From Streptosporangium sandarakinum (GTDB lineage: Bacteria > Actinomycetota > Actinomycetes > Streptosporangiales > Streptosporangiaceae), in the NCBI RefSeq assembly GCF_013409935.1, contig NZ_JACCCO010000003.1, positions 1,240,001 through 1,304,000 on the forward strand: a DNA stretch of 64,000 nucleotides, written 5' to 3'. The notes under the pieces were generated by a model. The model was not told the origin of the DNA. It saw only the letters and a program-made list of their open reading frames with translations, and ran no database searches. The position numbers were made by a program, and so were the translations under genes. Shown here piece by piece: positions 33,867 through 43,135 of this stretch (within the stretch, counting starts at the first letter, position 1; the number at the start of each line of letters is the position of its first letter).

Positions 33867-34604
33867 TCAGGGCGCGGCGGCGGAGGCTCCGGCCTCGCCG
33901 CCGCGCGGGCCGTCACCGCGGGAGTCGTCACCGTGCAGGACGCCGTCACGCAGCTCCAGCACCCGGTCGGCCAGCGAGATCAGGCCGGGGTCGTGCGTGG
34001 CGACCAGCGCGGTGACGCCCTCGCTGCCCACCAGCGCGCGGATCAGCCGCATGACCTGACGCCCGGTCTGCGAGTCGAGCTGGCCGGTCGGCTCGTCGGC
34101 GATCAGCAGACGGGGCCGGTTGGCCAGCGCGCGGGCCACGGCCACCCGCTGCCGCTGGCCGCCGGACAGCTCGTGGGGCCGCTGGTTCGCGTGGCCGTCC
34201 AGCCCGACCAGGGACAGCAGTACCCGGACGCGCTCCTCGCGCTCGGCCGCCGGGACCCGGGCCAGCCGCATCGGCACCCCCACGTTCTCGGCCGCCGACA
34301 GGATCGGGATCAGCCCGAACGACTGGAAGACGTGCCCGATCACGTCCCGGCGCAGCACCCGCAGGCCGTCCTCCGGCAGGGCGGTGACCTCGTGCCCGGC
34401 GACCGTCACCCGCCCCGCGTCCGGCCGATCCAGCCCGCCGACGAGGTTCAGCAGGGTGGTCTTGCCCGACCCGGACCGGCCGCGGATCGCGACCAGCTCG
34501 CCCGGCACGGCGTGGAAGGACACCCCGTCCAGCGCCACGACCTCCTTCGGGCCGCTCCGGTAGACCTTGCGCAGGCCCTCCGCGACGACCAGCGGCTCAC
34601 CCAT
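33867..34604 (-). CDS. ABC transporter ATP-binding protein (LolD/MacB type)
   Basis: A 245-residue ATPase with Walker A GRSGSGKT (42-49), Q loop, signature LSGGQ (146-150), Walker B LLIADEP and the switch His in VATHDP. The sequence around the signature (HELSGGQRQRVAVARALA) is that of the LolD/MacB group, which pairs with FtsX-like permeases as mechanotransmitters rather than classic importers. Its start overlaps the upstream ATPase gene by 8 bases. It is the last gene of a four-gene minus-strand operon with two large FtsX-type permeases. Substrate unknown. Confidence 0.9.
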   Translation of the reverse strand: MGEPLVVAEGLRKVYRSGPKEVVALDGVSFHAVPGELVAIRGRSGSGKTTLLNLVGGLDRPDAGRVTVAGHEVTALPEDGLRVLRRDVIGHVFQSFGLIPILSAAENVGVPMRLARVPAAEREERVRVLLSLVGLDGHANQRPHELSGGQRQRVAVARALANRPRLLIADEPTGQLDSQTGRQVMRLIRALVGSEGVTALVATHDPGLISLADRVLELRDGVLHGDDSRGDGPRGGEAGASAAAP

Positions 34605-35619
34605 CCCCGGTCCTCCCCGGCCCGCTCACGGCGCCCCCTCGCTCTTCTCCACCCGGCTCCGGCCCGTCCGCGGCCCCTCCCGGCTCCCTTTCGGCGTCCT
34701 GCGGCCAGACCCCGATGTGGTCGCGCTCCAGCGCCAGGCGGACCCGGCGCTCCATGCGCAGCGCGGCCGTGAAGTCCCGGGGCAGCTGCAGGCGGCCGGC
34801 CCGGTCGAGCACCGCGTACTCCTCGGCGACGATCCGCCCGTCGGAGGACGCCCGCCGGAGCGTCTCGCTGCTGGTCCGCCCGTCCCTGATGCCGACCGTA
34901 CGGTCCACCCGCCCGGCGACCGCCGGGTCGTGGGTGACGATCACCGCGGTGACGCCCAGCTCGCGGTTGACCCGGCGCAGCGCGGCGAACACCTCCTCGG
35001 ACGTCTCGCCGTCCAGCTCGCCGGTCGGCTCGTCGGCCAGGATCACCTTCGGCGCGTTGGCCAGGGCGACGGCGATGGCCGTCCGCTGCTGCTCGCCGCC
35101 GGACATCTCCCCGGGCCGCAGCCGCGCGCGGTCCGCGACGCCCAGCAGCTCCAGCAGCTCGCCGGCGCGCGCCGCCCGGTCGCGGCGGCGGCGCCCGCCC
35201 GCCAGCCGCATCGGCAGCTCGACGTTCTCCGCGGCGGTCAGGTACGGCAGCAGGTTGCGGGTGGTCTGCTGCCAGACGAAGCCGACCACCTCGCGCCGGT
35301 ACCGCAGCCGGTCGCGCGCCGTCATCGACAGCAGGTCCACCCCCGCCACCCGGGCGACCCCGGCGGTCGGCACGTCCAGCCCGGACAGCACGTTCAGCAG
35401 GGTCGACTTGCCCGAGCCGGAGGCCCCGACGATCGCGACCAGCTCCCCGGCGTCGATCACCAGGTCGAGCCCCTGCAGGGCGACCACCTCGACGCCCTCG
35501 GTCTTGTAGATGCGGACCAGGTTGTCGCACAGCACGTGCGCGTCCCGGCCGAAGGCGGGCCGGTGCCGGGCGGCCTCCGCCTCCAGATCGGCCAGCGCGG
35601 GCTCCCGCGGCAGGCTCAC
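34597..35619 (-). CDS. ABC transporter ATP-binding protein with an AbrB-like C-terminal extension
   Basis: A 340-residue protein. Residues 27-250 are a MacB/LolD-type ATPase: Walker A GASGSGKS (65-72), signature SGGEQQR (173-179), Walker B ILADEPTG and His230. Residues 267-306 (YAVLDRAGRLQLPRDF, RVRLALERDHIGVWP) match the pattern of an AbrB/SpoVT swapped-hairpin domain: Asp-x-x-Gly-Arg, hydrophobic-Pro, then two strands. The last 30 residues are Gly/Glu-rich. Four-base-scale overlaps link it to both neighbours. The tail could dimerise or bind DNA; either is unusual for an ABC ATPase and remains inference. Confidence 0.88.
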   Translation of the reverse strand: MSLPREPALADLEAEAARHRPAFGRDAHVLCDNLVRIYKTEGVEVVALQGLDLVIDAGELVAIVGASGSGKSTLLNVLSGLDVPTAGVARVAGVDLLSMTARDRLRYRREVVGFVWQQTTRNLLPYLTAAENVELPMRLAGGRRRRDRAARAGELLELLGVADRARLRPGEMSGGEQQRTAIAVALANAPKVILADEPTGELDGETSEEVFAALRRVNRELGVTAVIVTHDPAVAGRVDRTVGIRDGRTSSETLRRASSDGRIVAEEYAVLDRAGRLQLPRDFTAALRMERRVRLALERDHIGVWPQDAEREPGGAADGPEPGGEERGGAVSGPGRTGDG

Positions 35620-38246
35620 CCGAGGTCACCCGCCCGCAGCGCCGTGCCCAGGGAGCCCCGGCGGCCGGGGACCGGGTGCAGGAAGGCCCCCAGCACGGTC
35701 GCCGCGGCCACTCCGCAGGCCAGCAGGACCGGCACGGCCGGGCCGGGCGGCCGGCCGGCCGCGGCGAGGTCGCCGGTGAAGACGCGCAGGTCGAGGCCCG
35801 GCCCGAGCACGGCGGGCAGGGCCAGGCCGAGCAGCAGCCCGGCCGCGGTGGACAGCAGGATCATCGGGGAGACCTCCAGCACGGTCAGGCGGCGGGCCTG
35901 GGACTCGGGCAGGCCCAGGGCGCACAGGTGGGACAGCGCCCCGGCCCGGTCGGCCGCGCCGGCCACCAGGGCGACGGCCACGGCGGCCAGCGCGTAGCAG
36001 GCCAGCGCGGCCGTGACGACCGCCAGGGCGCGGCGGAACGTCGTGGTCAGCGGGGTCCGGGTGATCTCGGCGAGCGCGCCCTCGAAGGTCCGCGCCAGGG
36101 CCCCGGGCTGGGCCGCCGCCGCCAGCAGCCGCCCGCCGTCCAGCCCGTCGCCCTCGACGAGCAGCGTGTTGGGCAGGGCGCCGCCCGGCGGGACCACGAT
36201 CAGCGGGCCGCTGCCGTACGCAGCCGCCAGGCCGGTGACGACCCCGCCGGGGGACAGGCGCGGCGGGACGCCGGGCGCGTCGATCGCGCCGCGGCCCGCC
36301 AGCTCCGGCGAGACCAGCACCGGCGCGTCCGGCAGGACGACCGGCGCGTCGCGCAGCACGGCCCGGTAGGCGCGGACGTCCACCGCCAGCACCGTGGCCG
36401 TCGGGAACTCCTCGCCCAGGCGTACGGAGGTCCGCGTCGCGGGCAGGACCCGCCGCACCCCCGGCACGCGCCGGACCCGCTCGATCGTCTCCGGGGAGAA
36501 GGGCAGGTCGGCGTCCAGCCGGGCGGGCGCCCCGGCCCACTGCCAGGCGGCGGCCTCCTGGGTGGCGGTCAGCTCGCCGGAGACCGTCGCGCCGAACACC
36601 GACACCGCTAGCGCGGGCAGCAGGACCAGCACCGGCAGCGCCGAGACGGGCCTGGACCGGGCCGCCAGGGCCAGGCCGAGGAAGGGGACGGCCGACCGCG
36701 TCCGGGCCGCCAGACGCGTGGCCAGGCGGAGCGGCAGCGGGTGGCAGCGCAGCACGACCAGCGCCGCGGCCACGGCCAGCCCGGCCGGCGCCAGCAGCGG
36801 GAACGGATCGGTCCCTTCACCCGTCCCCGGCGCGGAACCGCCGCCCGGCCCGGAAGCGCCGCCCGTCCCCGTTCCGAGCCCGCGCGAGCGCAGCAGGTAG
36901 GCGCCGATGAGGGCGACCACGACGACCGCCGCCTCCGCCGCGATCCGCCGGGGCGAGGGCCGCGCGGCCGCGACGTCGGCGCGCCGCTCGCCGAGCGGCA
37001 GCCGGTGGGCGGCGACCGCCTGCCCGGCGGCGAACAGGGCCGCGGCCGCCACCACGGACAGCGGCCCGAGGTGCGTGACCGCGGGGACCTCGCCCGGCAC
37101 CGCGTAGGACAGCGCGTATCCCGCCGCGGCGCCCGGCACGGCGGCCGCCGAGGTCACCGCCGTGGCCGTCGCGGCGACCCGGGCCAGGGAGGCGCCCCGG
37201 GCGCGGGCCAGCGCCAGGCTCGGCCGCGTCCGGTCGCCCAGCAGCCGTACGGCGAGCGCGATCACCCCCAGCGCCACGGCCATCAGCCCGCCGAGGACGA
37301 GGAGCAGCAGGGCGTCGGCGGAGCGGACCCTGCCGAGGTAGCCGGTCAGCAGCTCGTCGAAGGAGGTCTCCAGCGCGCCCGGCGAGGACCCGCGGATCGC
37401 GACCGGCACGGCGCCGCGGAACGCCCGCACCGCCTCGGCCAGCTCCGGGATCCGCGCGGCGCGCAACGCGGGCCGATCGATGTCGAACACCCACCGGTAG
37501 GTCGTGTTCGCGTACAGCCGGCCCAGCACCGGCAGGCTCGCGTCGGACACCAGCCCGGTGACGTACCGGTCGTCCACGTCCGCCCCCCGCGGGCGGACCT
37601 TCACCACCCGCCGCACGGAGGTGTTGTGCTGCCAGTACCGGTCGTCCGGCCGCACCGGCTCGAACAGGCCGCTGACCCGGGCCGCCAGCGGCTGTGGCCC
37701 GCCGAGCAACACGGTCGCGCCGACGCCCAGCCGCATCTCCGCGGCGGGCTCGCGGGCCAGCGCCACCTCCAGCAGCGGCCCGCCGCCGAGCCGCGCGGGC
37801 GGGCCCGGCGGCCGGCCGGCGACGTAGCGGACCCGCGCCGCGGCGTCCGACAGCCAGCCCAGATCGAGGTACTGGTAGTTGCGGGGCTCCCCGTCCACCG
37901 ACGCGATCGGCTCGCGGGTCTTGCGCAGGGAATGGTGGCCGGAGCCGGAACCGGGCGGGGCCGTCACGGCGGACAGCTCGGCGGGCAGGGCGGCCCGCAG
38001 GCTCCGCTCCATCGCCAGCAGGGACCCGCGGGTGACCGGCGCGTCCGGGCCGGCCCGGCGGGGGCTGACCACCACCAGGTCGCCGACGCCGGCCGCCGCG
38101 GTGGCGGCGAGGTCGCGCAGCGCTCCGTCGTAGGCGGACCGGGTGGCCTTCGGGACGGCGGCGAGCAGCAGGCAGGCGCTGAGCGTCAGCAGCAGCAGCA
38201 CGGCGGCGACGCCCCGATGGGCCCGCACCAGCGGCCAGGGGTTCAC
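35616..38246 (-). CDS. FtsX-like ABC transporter permease (second)
   Basis: An 876-residue membrane protein with the MacB/FtsX double arrangement: an N-terminal helix (VLLLLTLSACLLLAAVP), a large outer domain, a cluster of helices around residues 315-470, a second outer domain and a C-terminal three-helix group ending near VPVLLACGVAAATVLGAF. The GTG at 38246 has GGAGG at 4 bases and overlaps the stop of the upstream permease (GTGA). Its own stop overlaps the ATPase start. A low-complexity Gly/Ser/Pro loop lies near residue 480. Confidence 0.87.
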   Translation of the reverse strand: MNPWPLVRAHRGVAAVLLLLTLSACLLLAAVPKATRSAYDGALRDLAATAAAGVGDLVVVSPRRAGPDAPVTRGSLLAMERSLRAALPAELSAVTAPPGSGSGHHSLRKTREPIASVDGEPRNYQYLDLGWLSDAAARVRYVAGRPPGPPARLGGGPLLEVALAREPAAEMRLGVGATVLLGGPQPLAARVSGLFEPVRPDDRYWQHNTSVRRVVKVRPRGADVDDRYVTGLVSDASLPVLGRLYANTTYRWVFDIDRPALRAARIPELAEAVRAFRGAVPVAIRGSSPGALETSFDELLTGYLGRVRSADALLLLVLGGLMAVALGVIALAVRLLGDRTRPSLALARARGASLARVAATATAVTSAAAVPGAAAGYALSYAVPGEVPAVTHLGPLSVVAAAALFAAGQAVAAHRLPLGERRADVAAARPSPRRIAAEAAVVVVALIGAYLLRSRGLGTGTGGASGPGGGSAPGTGEGTDPFPLLAPAGLAVAAALVVLRCHPLPLRLATRLAARTRSAVPFLGLALAARSRPVSALPVLVLLPALAVSVFGATVSGELTATQEAAAWQWAGAPARLDADLPFSPETIERVRRVPGVRRVLPATRTSVRLGEEFPTATVLAVDVRAYRAVLRDAPVVLPDAPVLVSPELAGRGAIDAPGVPPRLSPGGVVTGLAAAYGSGPLIVVPPGGALPNTLLVEGDGLDGGRLLAAAAQPGALARTFEGALAEITRTPLTTTFRRALAVVTAALACYALAAVAVALVAGAADRAGALSHLCALGLPESQARRLTVLEVSPMILLSTAAGLLLGLALPAVLGPGLDLRVFTGDLAAAGRPPGPAVPVLLACGVAAATVLGAFLHPVPGRRGSLGTALRAGDLG

Positions 38247-41200
38247 CGGTCCTCCCCGATCAGCGGGGCGCGGCCCGCCCCGCGGCGCAGCGCGCCGGCC
38301 AGCCCGGCGACGATCACCAGCAGCAGCGCGGCCACCCCGGCGAGGAGGGCCAGCGCCGGCAGCGGCGGGATCTCCAGCGTCACCTCCGGGGTGACGGCCG
38401 TCGCCTGGCCGGTCAGCACCAGGTGCGGCACCACCAGGGCGGCGACCGCCAACGCCACCGCCGCCCCGGCGGCCAGGGACAGGCCGATCAGGAACGCCTG
38501 CTCCACCAGCAGCAGCCCGAGCACCTGGCGGAAGCCCATGCCGAGCGCGCGCAGCACGGCGAACTCGGCGGCCCGCTCCCTGAGCGTCACCGCGGCGTCG
38601 ACCGCGAACCCGAGCGCGGCGAAGACCAGCGCCGCGAGGAAGCCGAGGACCAGCGCCCCCTGCAGCCCGGCGGCCAGCGGGTCGTCCCGGAGGCCGCGGG
38701 CCAGCGACGACAGGTCCACCACGGTCACGTCCCACTCCCGGTGGCGGCCCAGCTCGGCCGCGGCGGCCGAGGTGTCCGCCCCGCCCGTGCCCAGCCACCA
38801 CTCGGCGGGCGGGCGCGGGGCCCGGTGCGCCAGCAGGTCCCAGGACTGCATCGTCCGCCAGTCGACCAGTACGGCGGGCCGGTCCGGCGGCGTGCCGGGC
38901 ACCTTCGCCACGATCCCGGCGACCGTGATCAGTGTGGGCCTCCGGTCGAGGGTCACCGTGGCCCGCGACCCGGTGGTGAGGTTCCGCCCGGCGGCCAGGT
39001 CGGCGGTGACCACCACCGGCAGCGGGCCGAGGAACGGGCCCTGCGGCGAGCCCTCGGCGGTGAACAGGCCGGCGTCCGGGACGGCCGCGCGGACCGGGAC
39101 GAACGTGACCCGCTGCGGCGCGAGCGCGTCGTACGGGTCCCGGGGCGCGGGGGCGTCGAACCCGATCGCGAACAGCCCCCGGCCGGTGTCGTAGCGCCGC
39201 TCGGCGGCGTACCCCGTCGCGGCGCCGTGGGCCAGCCGGGTCCCCGGCGGCGGGGTCACCGCCGTGCCCGCGTCCGTCTCGATCCGCTCCACGGCCAGCT
39301 CCAGGCCGCTGCCCGTCGCCGGCAGCGGCACGTCCAGGACGATCGCGGCGACGGTCAGCGGATAGGCCAGCCGGCCGGCGCGGCCGCGAAGGGCCGACAG
39401 GTCCGCCGTCGGCCGGCTCTCACCCGGTCCGAGGACGACCCGCACCGGGTGCCGGACCCCCTCGGCGTCGGCGATCACCAGCGTCAGCGGGACGGCCCCG
39501 TACTCGTCGGCCAGGGCCGGGTCGTCCACGGTCAGCCGGGTCCGCAGGGTCAGCCGCTCCGGCCGGCCCGGGATCGGCAGCCCCGGCAGGTCGGGCCGCG
39601 CGGCGGCCAGCCGGGCGGCGAGCGCCGCCACCGGGTCGGCCGACAGGTCGGGGCGCAGCCTGAGCATGCCGGGCAGGTCGGCGGCGTCCACCGCCAGCAG
39701 CGTGACCTCCTCGCCCGCCAGGTCGCTCCCGGCGCGGTAGGCCGGGCTGAGCGACACCACGCCGGGCAGCGCCCGGTAGGCCGCCGCCCGGCCGAGCGGC
39801 CCGAGCGCCACGCCGTTCGGCGGCGACGCCACCCGCAGGTCGGCGCCGGCCAGGTGCCCGGCCTGGTCCCGCTGGGAGGCCCGCCAGGTGGCGACGGTCG
39901 CGACGCTGACCACGCCGACGGCGACCGCCATGGTCAGCAGCAGCGCGGGCCCCGAGCGGCGGGCCGGCCGGCGGCTCACCTGCCAGGTGCCCAGCGCGGG
40001 CGCCAGCCCGGTGCGGCGCGCCGTGATCCGCTCGGCGACCCGGGAGACCGGCGGGATCACCCGCAGCGCCAGCAGCCCGCCGCACAGCAGGGCCGCGGCG
40101 GGACCGGCCACGATCAGCGGGTCGATGCCGAGGCCGCCCCCGGCGGTGGCGGTGACCGTCGAGCCGTAGCGGCGGAGCTGCCAGACCGCGAGCGCGGCCA
40201 CGCCGAGCAGCGCCAGGTCGGCGCCGGCCCGCTGCGCCGCGCCGTACCGCTCGCCGCGCCCGCGCGCCGCCTGGTCGGCCACGTAGGTCCGGCGGGCGCC
40301 GCGCAGCGCCGGCAGCGTGAGCAGTACGGCGCAGCCCAGCGCGACCGCCGCGGACACGGTGTGGATCACCGGCCCGGCCTCCGGGCCGGGCCGTACATCG
40401 GCGCCGGTGAGCGCCCCGGCCGCGCGGAGCAGCCAGGGGGCCAGCAGCGGCGCGACGACCGCGCAGGGCAGCGTCACCAGCAGGGCCTCGCCCGCGGCCG
40501 CCAGCGCCAGCCATCGGGTGCCCGCGCCGCGGGAGCGCAGCAGCGCCGTCTCCATCCGCCGGTGGTCGGCCAGCAGCCGGGCGGTCAGCACCAGCGCGTA
40601 GGCGGCGAGCAGCAGCAGCTCCAGCACCGGAACCAGCATCGTGGACCGGGCCACCAGGGTGGCGGTGGCCAGCCGGGTCAGCCGGTCCGGCAGGCGGGTG
40701 GCCGTCGAGCAGTCCTCGCAGCCGGGCCGCGCCCGCAGCGCCTCCTGGAAGCGGCCGGCCCCGGCGGCCAGCGGCAGCAGCCGCTCGCGCGGCACCGGCC
40801 GCAGGTCCGGCACGACGAGCCAGCGCGCGGTGACACCCGGCGCGAACCGGGCGACGAACGTCTCCTCGGGCACCATCAGCGGCCCGTGGGTGACGTAGTC
40901 GCCGACCTCGGAACCCCGGGTGAGCAGCGGCTCGCCGTCCCAGCGGTCGGAGTACGGATCGTCCAGCTCGAACACGCCGGTGATCCGGACCCGTACCCTC
41001 CGGTGGTCCAGCCGCCCCTCCACCGTGATCACGTCCCCGGCGGAGAAGCCGGTGGCGCTCGCCACCGCCCCGGTCACCGCGGCCTCCACCGTCCCGCCGC
41101 GCCCCGCGGCCGTCCCGTCGCGTCCCGCGGCCGGCCAGGAGCCCCGCACCAGGCGGGCGTGCTCCCGCAGTCCCCGGTGGACGCCGAAGCGCAGCAGCTC

Positions 41201-41545
41201 CGGCCGCTTCCTGCGCTCCTGGCCCGGCATCGCGTACGAGTCGGACTGCGCGCTCAGCGTCACCTCGACCGGCAGGCCGGTGTAGGTCGCCGCGGCCTGG
41301 GCGCGCACCGCCCGGTCGGTGGCGGGGAAGGAACCGCCGCGAACCGGGGCGGTCACCACGGTCGCGGCGGTCCCCGCCGGCACGGTCCCCAGCGTCCGGC
41401 GCACGCCGGCGTCCGTCGCCGAGACGGCGTACCCGGCCAGCCCGGCGAGAGCCGTGGTGGCGAGCAGGACCGCACCCAGGGCGGCGAGCAGCAGGAGCGG
41501 CTCGCCGAGGGCGCGTCTGAGCGGTAACGGCGTCAGCCCCCGCAT
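38243..41545 (-). CDS. FtsX-like ABC transporter permease (first)
   Basis: An 1100-residue permease, the first gene of the operon. A hydrophobic N-terminal helix (LLLLAALGAVLLATTALAGL), a long extracytoplasmic domain containing a Cys pair (RPGCEDCST), a central helix block, a second outer domain and a C-terminal FtsX-type helix group (AAVTLRERAAEFAVLRALGMG is the family's conserved cytoplasmic hinge) are visible. GGAGG precedes ATG 41545 by 7 bases. With the second permease and the two ATPases it should form one or two mechanotransmission-type complexes acting on cell-envelope lipids, lipoproteins or peptides. Confidence 0.87.
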   Translation of the reverse strand: MRGLTPLPLRRALGEPLLLLAALGAVLLATTALAGLAGYAVSATDAGVRRTLGTVPAGTAATVVTAPVRGGSFPATDRAVRAQAAATYTGLPVEVTLSAQSDSYAMPGQERRKRPELLRFGVHRGLREHARLVRGSWPAAGRDGTAAGRGGTVEAAVTGAVASATGFSAGDVITVEGRLDHRRVRVRITGVFELDDPYSDRWDGEPLLTRGSEVGDYVTHGPLMVPEETFVARFAPGVTARWLVVPDLRPVPRERLLPLAAGAGRFQEALRARPGCEDCSTATRLPDRLTRLATATLVARSTMLVPVLELLLLAAYALVLTARLLADHRRMETALLRSRGAGTRWLALAAAGEALLVTLPCAVVAPLLAPWLLRAAGALTGADVRPGPEAGPVIHTVSAAVALGCAVLLTLPALRGARRTYVADQAARGRGERYGAAQRAGADLALLGVAALAVWQLRRYGSTVTATAGGGLGIDPLIVAGPAAALLCGGLLALRVIPPVSRVAERITARRTGLAPALGTWQVSRRPARRSGPALLLTMAVAVGVVSVATVATWRASQRDQAGHLAGADLRVASPPNGVALGPLGRAAAYRALPGVVSLSPAYRAGSDLAGEEVTLLAVDAADLPGMLRLRPDLSADPVAALAARLAAARPDLPGLPIPGRPERLTLRTRLTVDDPALADEYGAVPLTLVIADAEGVRHPVRVVLGPGESRPTADLSALRGRAGRLAYPLTVAAIVLDVPLPATGSGLELAVERIETDAGTAVTPPPGTRLAHGAATGYAAERRYDTGRGLFAIGFDAPAPRDPYDALAPQRVTFVPVRAAVPDAGLFTAEGSPQGPFLGPLPVVVTADLAAGRNLTTGSRATVTLDRRPTLITVAGIVAKVPGTPPDRPAVLVDWRTMQSWDLLAHRAPRPPAEWWLGTGGADTSAAAAELGRHREWDVTVVDLSSLARGLRDDPLAAGLQGALVLGFLAALVFAALGFAVDAAVTLRERAAEFAVLRALGMGFRQVLGLLLVEQAFLIGLSLAAGAAVALAVAALVVPHLVLTGQATAVTPEVTLEIPPLPALALLAGVAALLLVIVAGLAGALRRGAGRAPLIGEDR

Positions 41546-41717
41546 GCAACCGCCTCCCGTGTGCGCGCCACACCCCGATGTACGCACGCTCCCGTCGGGA
41601 AGACGGATGATCAATATGAGGGCGGATACGGTGATCGACCCGATACTGCCGGGCAACCCCGATGTGATATCGAAATCGTGACATTCGGTTGGGGCGTGTC
41701 CCCGCGAAGGAGGACGG

Positions 41718-42641
41718 ATGAGCGGCATCGTCGAGGGACTGGTGGTCGTCGTCACGGGGGCGGCCCGGGGCATCGGGCGCGGGCACGCGCTGGAGTTCGC
41801 CCGCCAGGGCGCCAGGGTGGTCGTCAACGACCTCGGCGCCGGGGTGGACGGCGCCGGCGCGTCGGCCGGACCGGCCCACGAGGTCGCCGAGGAGATCCGC
41901 GCCCTGGGCGGCGAGGCGATCGTCAACGGCGAGGACGTCTCCGACTTCGACGGCGCGGGCAGGCTCGTCCGGGCCGCCGTCGAGCACTTCGGCGACCTGA
42001 ACGTCCTGGTCAACAACGCGGGCATCCTGCGCGACCGGATGCTGGTCAACATGACCGCCGACGAGTGGGACGCGGTGGTCCGGGTCCACCTGCGCGGCAC
42101 GTTCGCCCCGCTGCGGCACGCCGCCGCCCACTGGCGCGAGCGTTCCAAGGCGGGCGCGCCCGTGCACGGCCGCGTCATCAACACCACGTCCTCGTCGGGC
42201 ATCTACGGCAACCCCGGGCAGGCCAACTACGGCGCCGCCAAGGCGGGCATCGCGGCGCTGACCGTCATCGCCGCCCAGGAACTGGGCCGGTACGGCGTGA
42301 CCGTCAACGCCCTCGCCCCCACCGCGCTGACCCGGATGACCGAGAACCTCGCGCCCGGCAGGGGCGTCGGCGCCACCCAGAGCTTCGGCGACCTGCACCC
42401 GGAGGACATCGCCCCGCTGGCCGTGTGGCTGGCCAGCGCGGAGGCCGCGGGCGTCACCGGCCGCGTCTTCAACGTGCGCGGCGGTTCGATCAGCGTGGCG
42501 GAGGGCTGGCACGCCGGGCCGGGCGTGGACAAGGGATCGCGCTGGGAGCCGGCCGAGCTGGGCGCGGTGATCCCGGATCTGGTGGCCAGGGCGGCGCCCA
42601 ACGCCCTGCAGAACGGCCGCGTCCCCGGCCGCGACGCCTGA
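41718..42641 (+). CDS. Short-chain dehydrogenase/reductase (MFE-2-like)
   Basis: A 307-residue SDR with the NAD-binding TGAARGIG, the structural NNAG, and the catalytic set in TSSSGIYGNPGQANYGAAK (Ser, Tyr, Lys). The long N-terminal loop after strand 2 (VVNDLGAGVDGAG) is typical of the (3R)-hydroxyacyl-CoA dehydrogenase domain of peroxisomal multifunctional enzyme type 2 and its bacterial relatives. AAGGAGG precedes the ATG. It is monocistronic and unrelated to the adjacent ABC operon. The substrate may be a hydroxyacyl-CoA or steroid, inferred from subfamily only. Confidence 0.87.
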   Translation: MSGIVEGLVVVVTGAARGIGRGHALEFARQGARVVVNDLGAGVDGAGASAGPAHEVAEEIRALGGEAIVNGEDVSDFDGAGRLVRAAVEHFGDLNVLVNNAGILRDRMLVNMTADEWDAVVRVHLRGTFAPLRHAAAHWRERSKAGAPVHGRVINTTSSSGIYGNPGQANYGAAKAGIAALTVIAAQELGRYGVTVNALAPTALTRMTENLAPGRGVGATQSFGDLHPEDIAPLAVWLASAEAAGVTGRVFNVRGGSISVAEGWHAGPGVDKGSRWEPAELGAVIPDLVARAAPNALQNGRVPGRDA

Positions 42642-42645
42642 CAAC

Positions 42646-42750
42646 CCGGAATATCCATATATCCGGAAATATCTGAAATGCCGTCTGACAATCGCGCGCG
42701 GAACCCAGGGATATTCCGGATATCGCATTTGATCTCGGTGTATCCCTGGG
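42646..42750. other. AT-rich nest of inverted repeats after the SDR gene
   Basis: CCGGAATATCC (42646-42656) is the reverse complement of GGATATTCCGG (42709-42719), and CCCAGGGATA (42704-42713) of TATCCCTGGG (42741-42750). The two pairs overlap and cannot form together. This is one of the most AT-rich stretches of the window. Confidence 0.65.
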
Positions 42751-42871
42751 TGGACGGGGCTCCACGGCGTGTCATCGGGACGCCTCGGGGGACGATTCCG
42801 GGTTGAGCCGCGTCCCCCGGCCGGTCGTGGCGCCGGGCCCGGGACGTGTCCCCGGTCCGGGGAACATGAAA

Positions 42872-42906
42872 GGACCGCCTCCGGCCACGGGTGGCGGAGG
42901 CGGTCC
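42872..42906. terminator. Terminator hairpin between SDR and M23 genes
   Basis: GGACCGCCTCCG pairs with CGGAGGCGGTCC; allowing one bulged G the stem extends through GCCAC/GTGGC. It lies between convergent genes. Confidence 0.65.
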
Positions 42907-43023
42907 GTCCGGCGGGCCCCCCGCGGCGTCCCGGTGGTGTTCCGGGCGGGGGTCCGCCGGGGCTCAGACGGCGCCGGTTCCCGGCGGGGTCCGGGCTTCC
43001 CGGCTCGGGCCTGCTCCCGGCTC

Positions 43024-43128
43024 GGGCCGGCCCTCAAGGGAGGGCCGTCCCTCGGGGGGAGCCGGCTCTCGGAGGCGGGCAGGCCCTCAGGGAGGGCAGG
43101 CCCTCAGGGGAGGGCAGGCCCTCGGGCC
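43024..43128. repeat. Degenerate 16-18-base tandem repeat
   Basis: Three close units of GGGCAGGCCCTCAGGGA (43078-43128) follow two diverged ones (43024-43060). Each unit contains the palindromic core GGCCCTC/GAGGGC. They end just before the stop of the M23 gene. Confidence 0.6.
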
Positions 43129-43135
43129 CGGCCCG

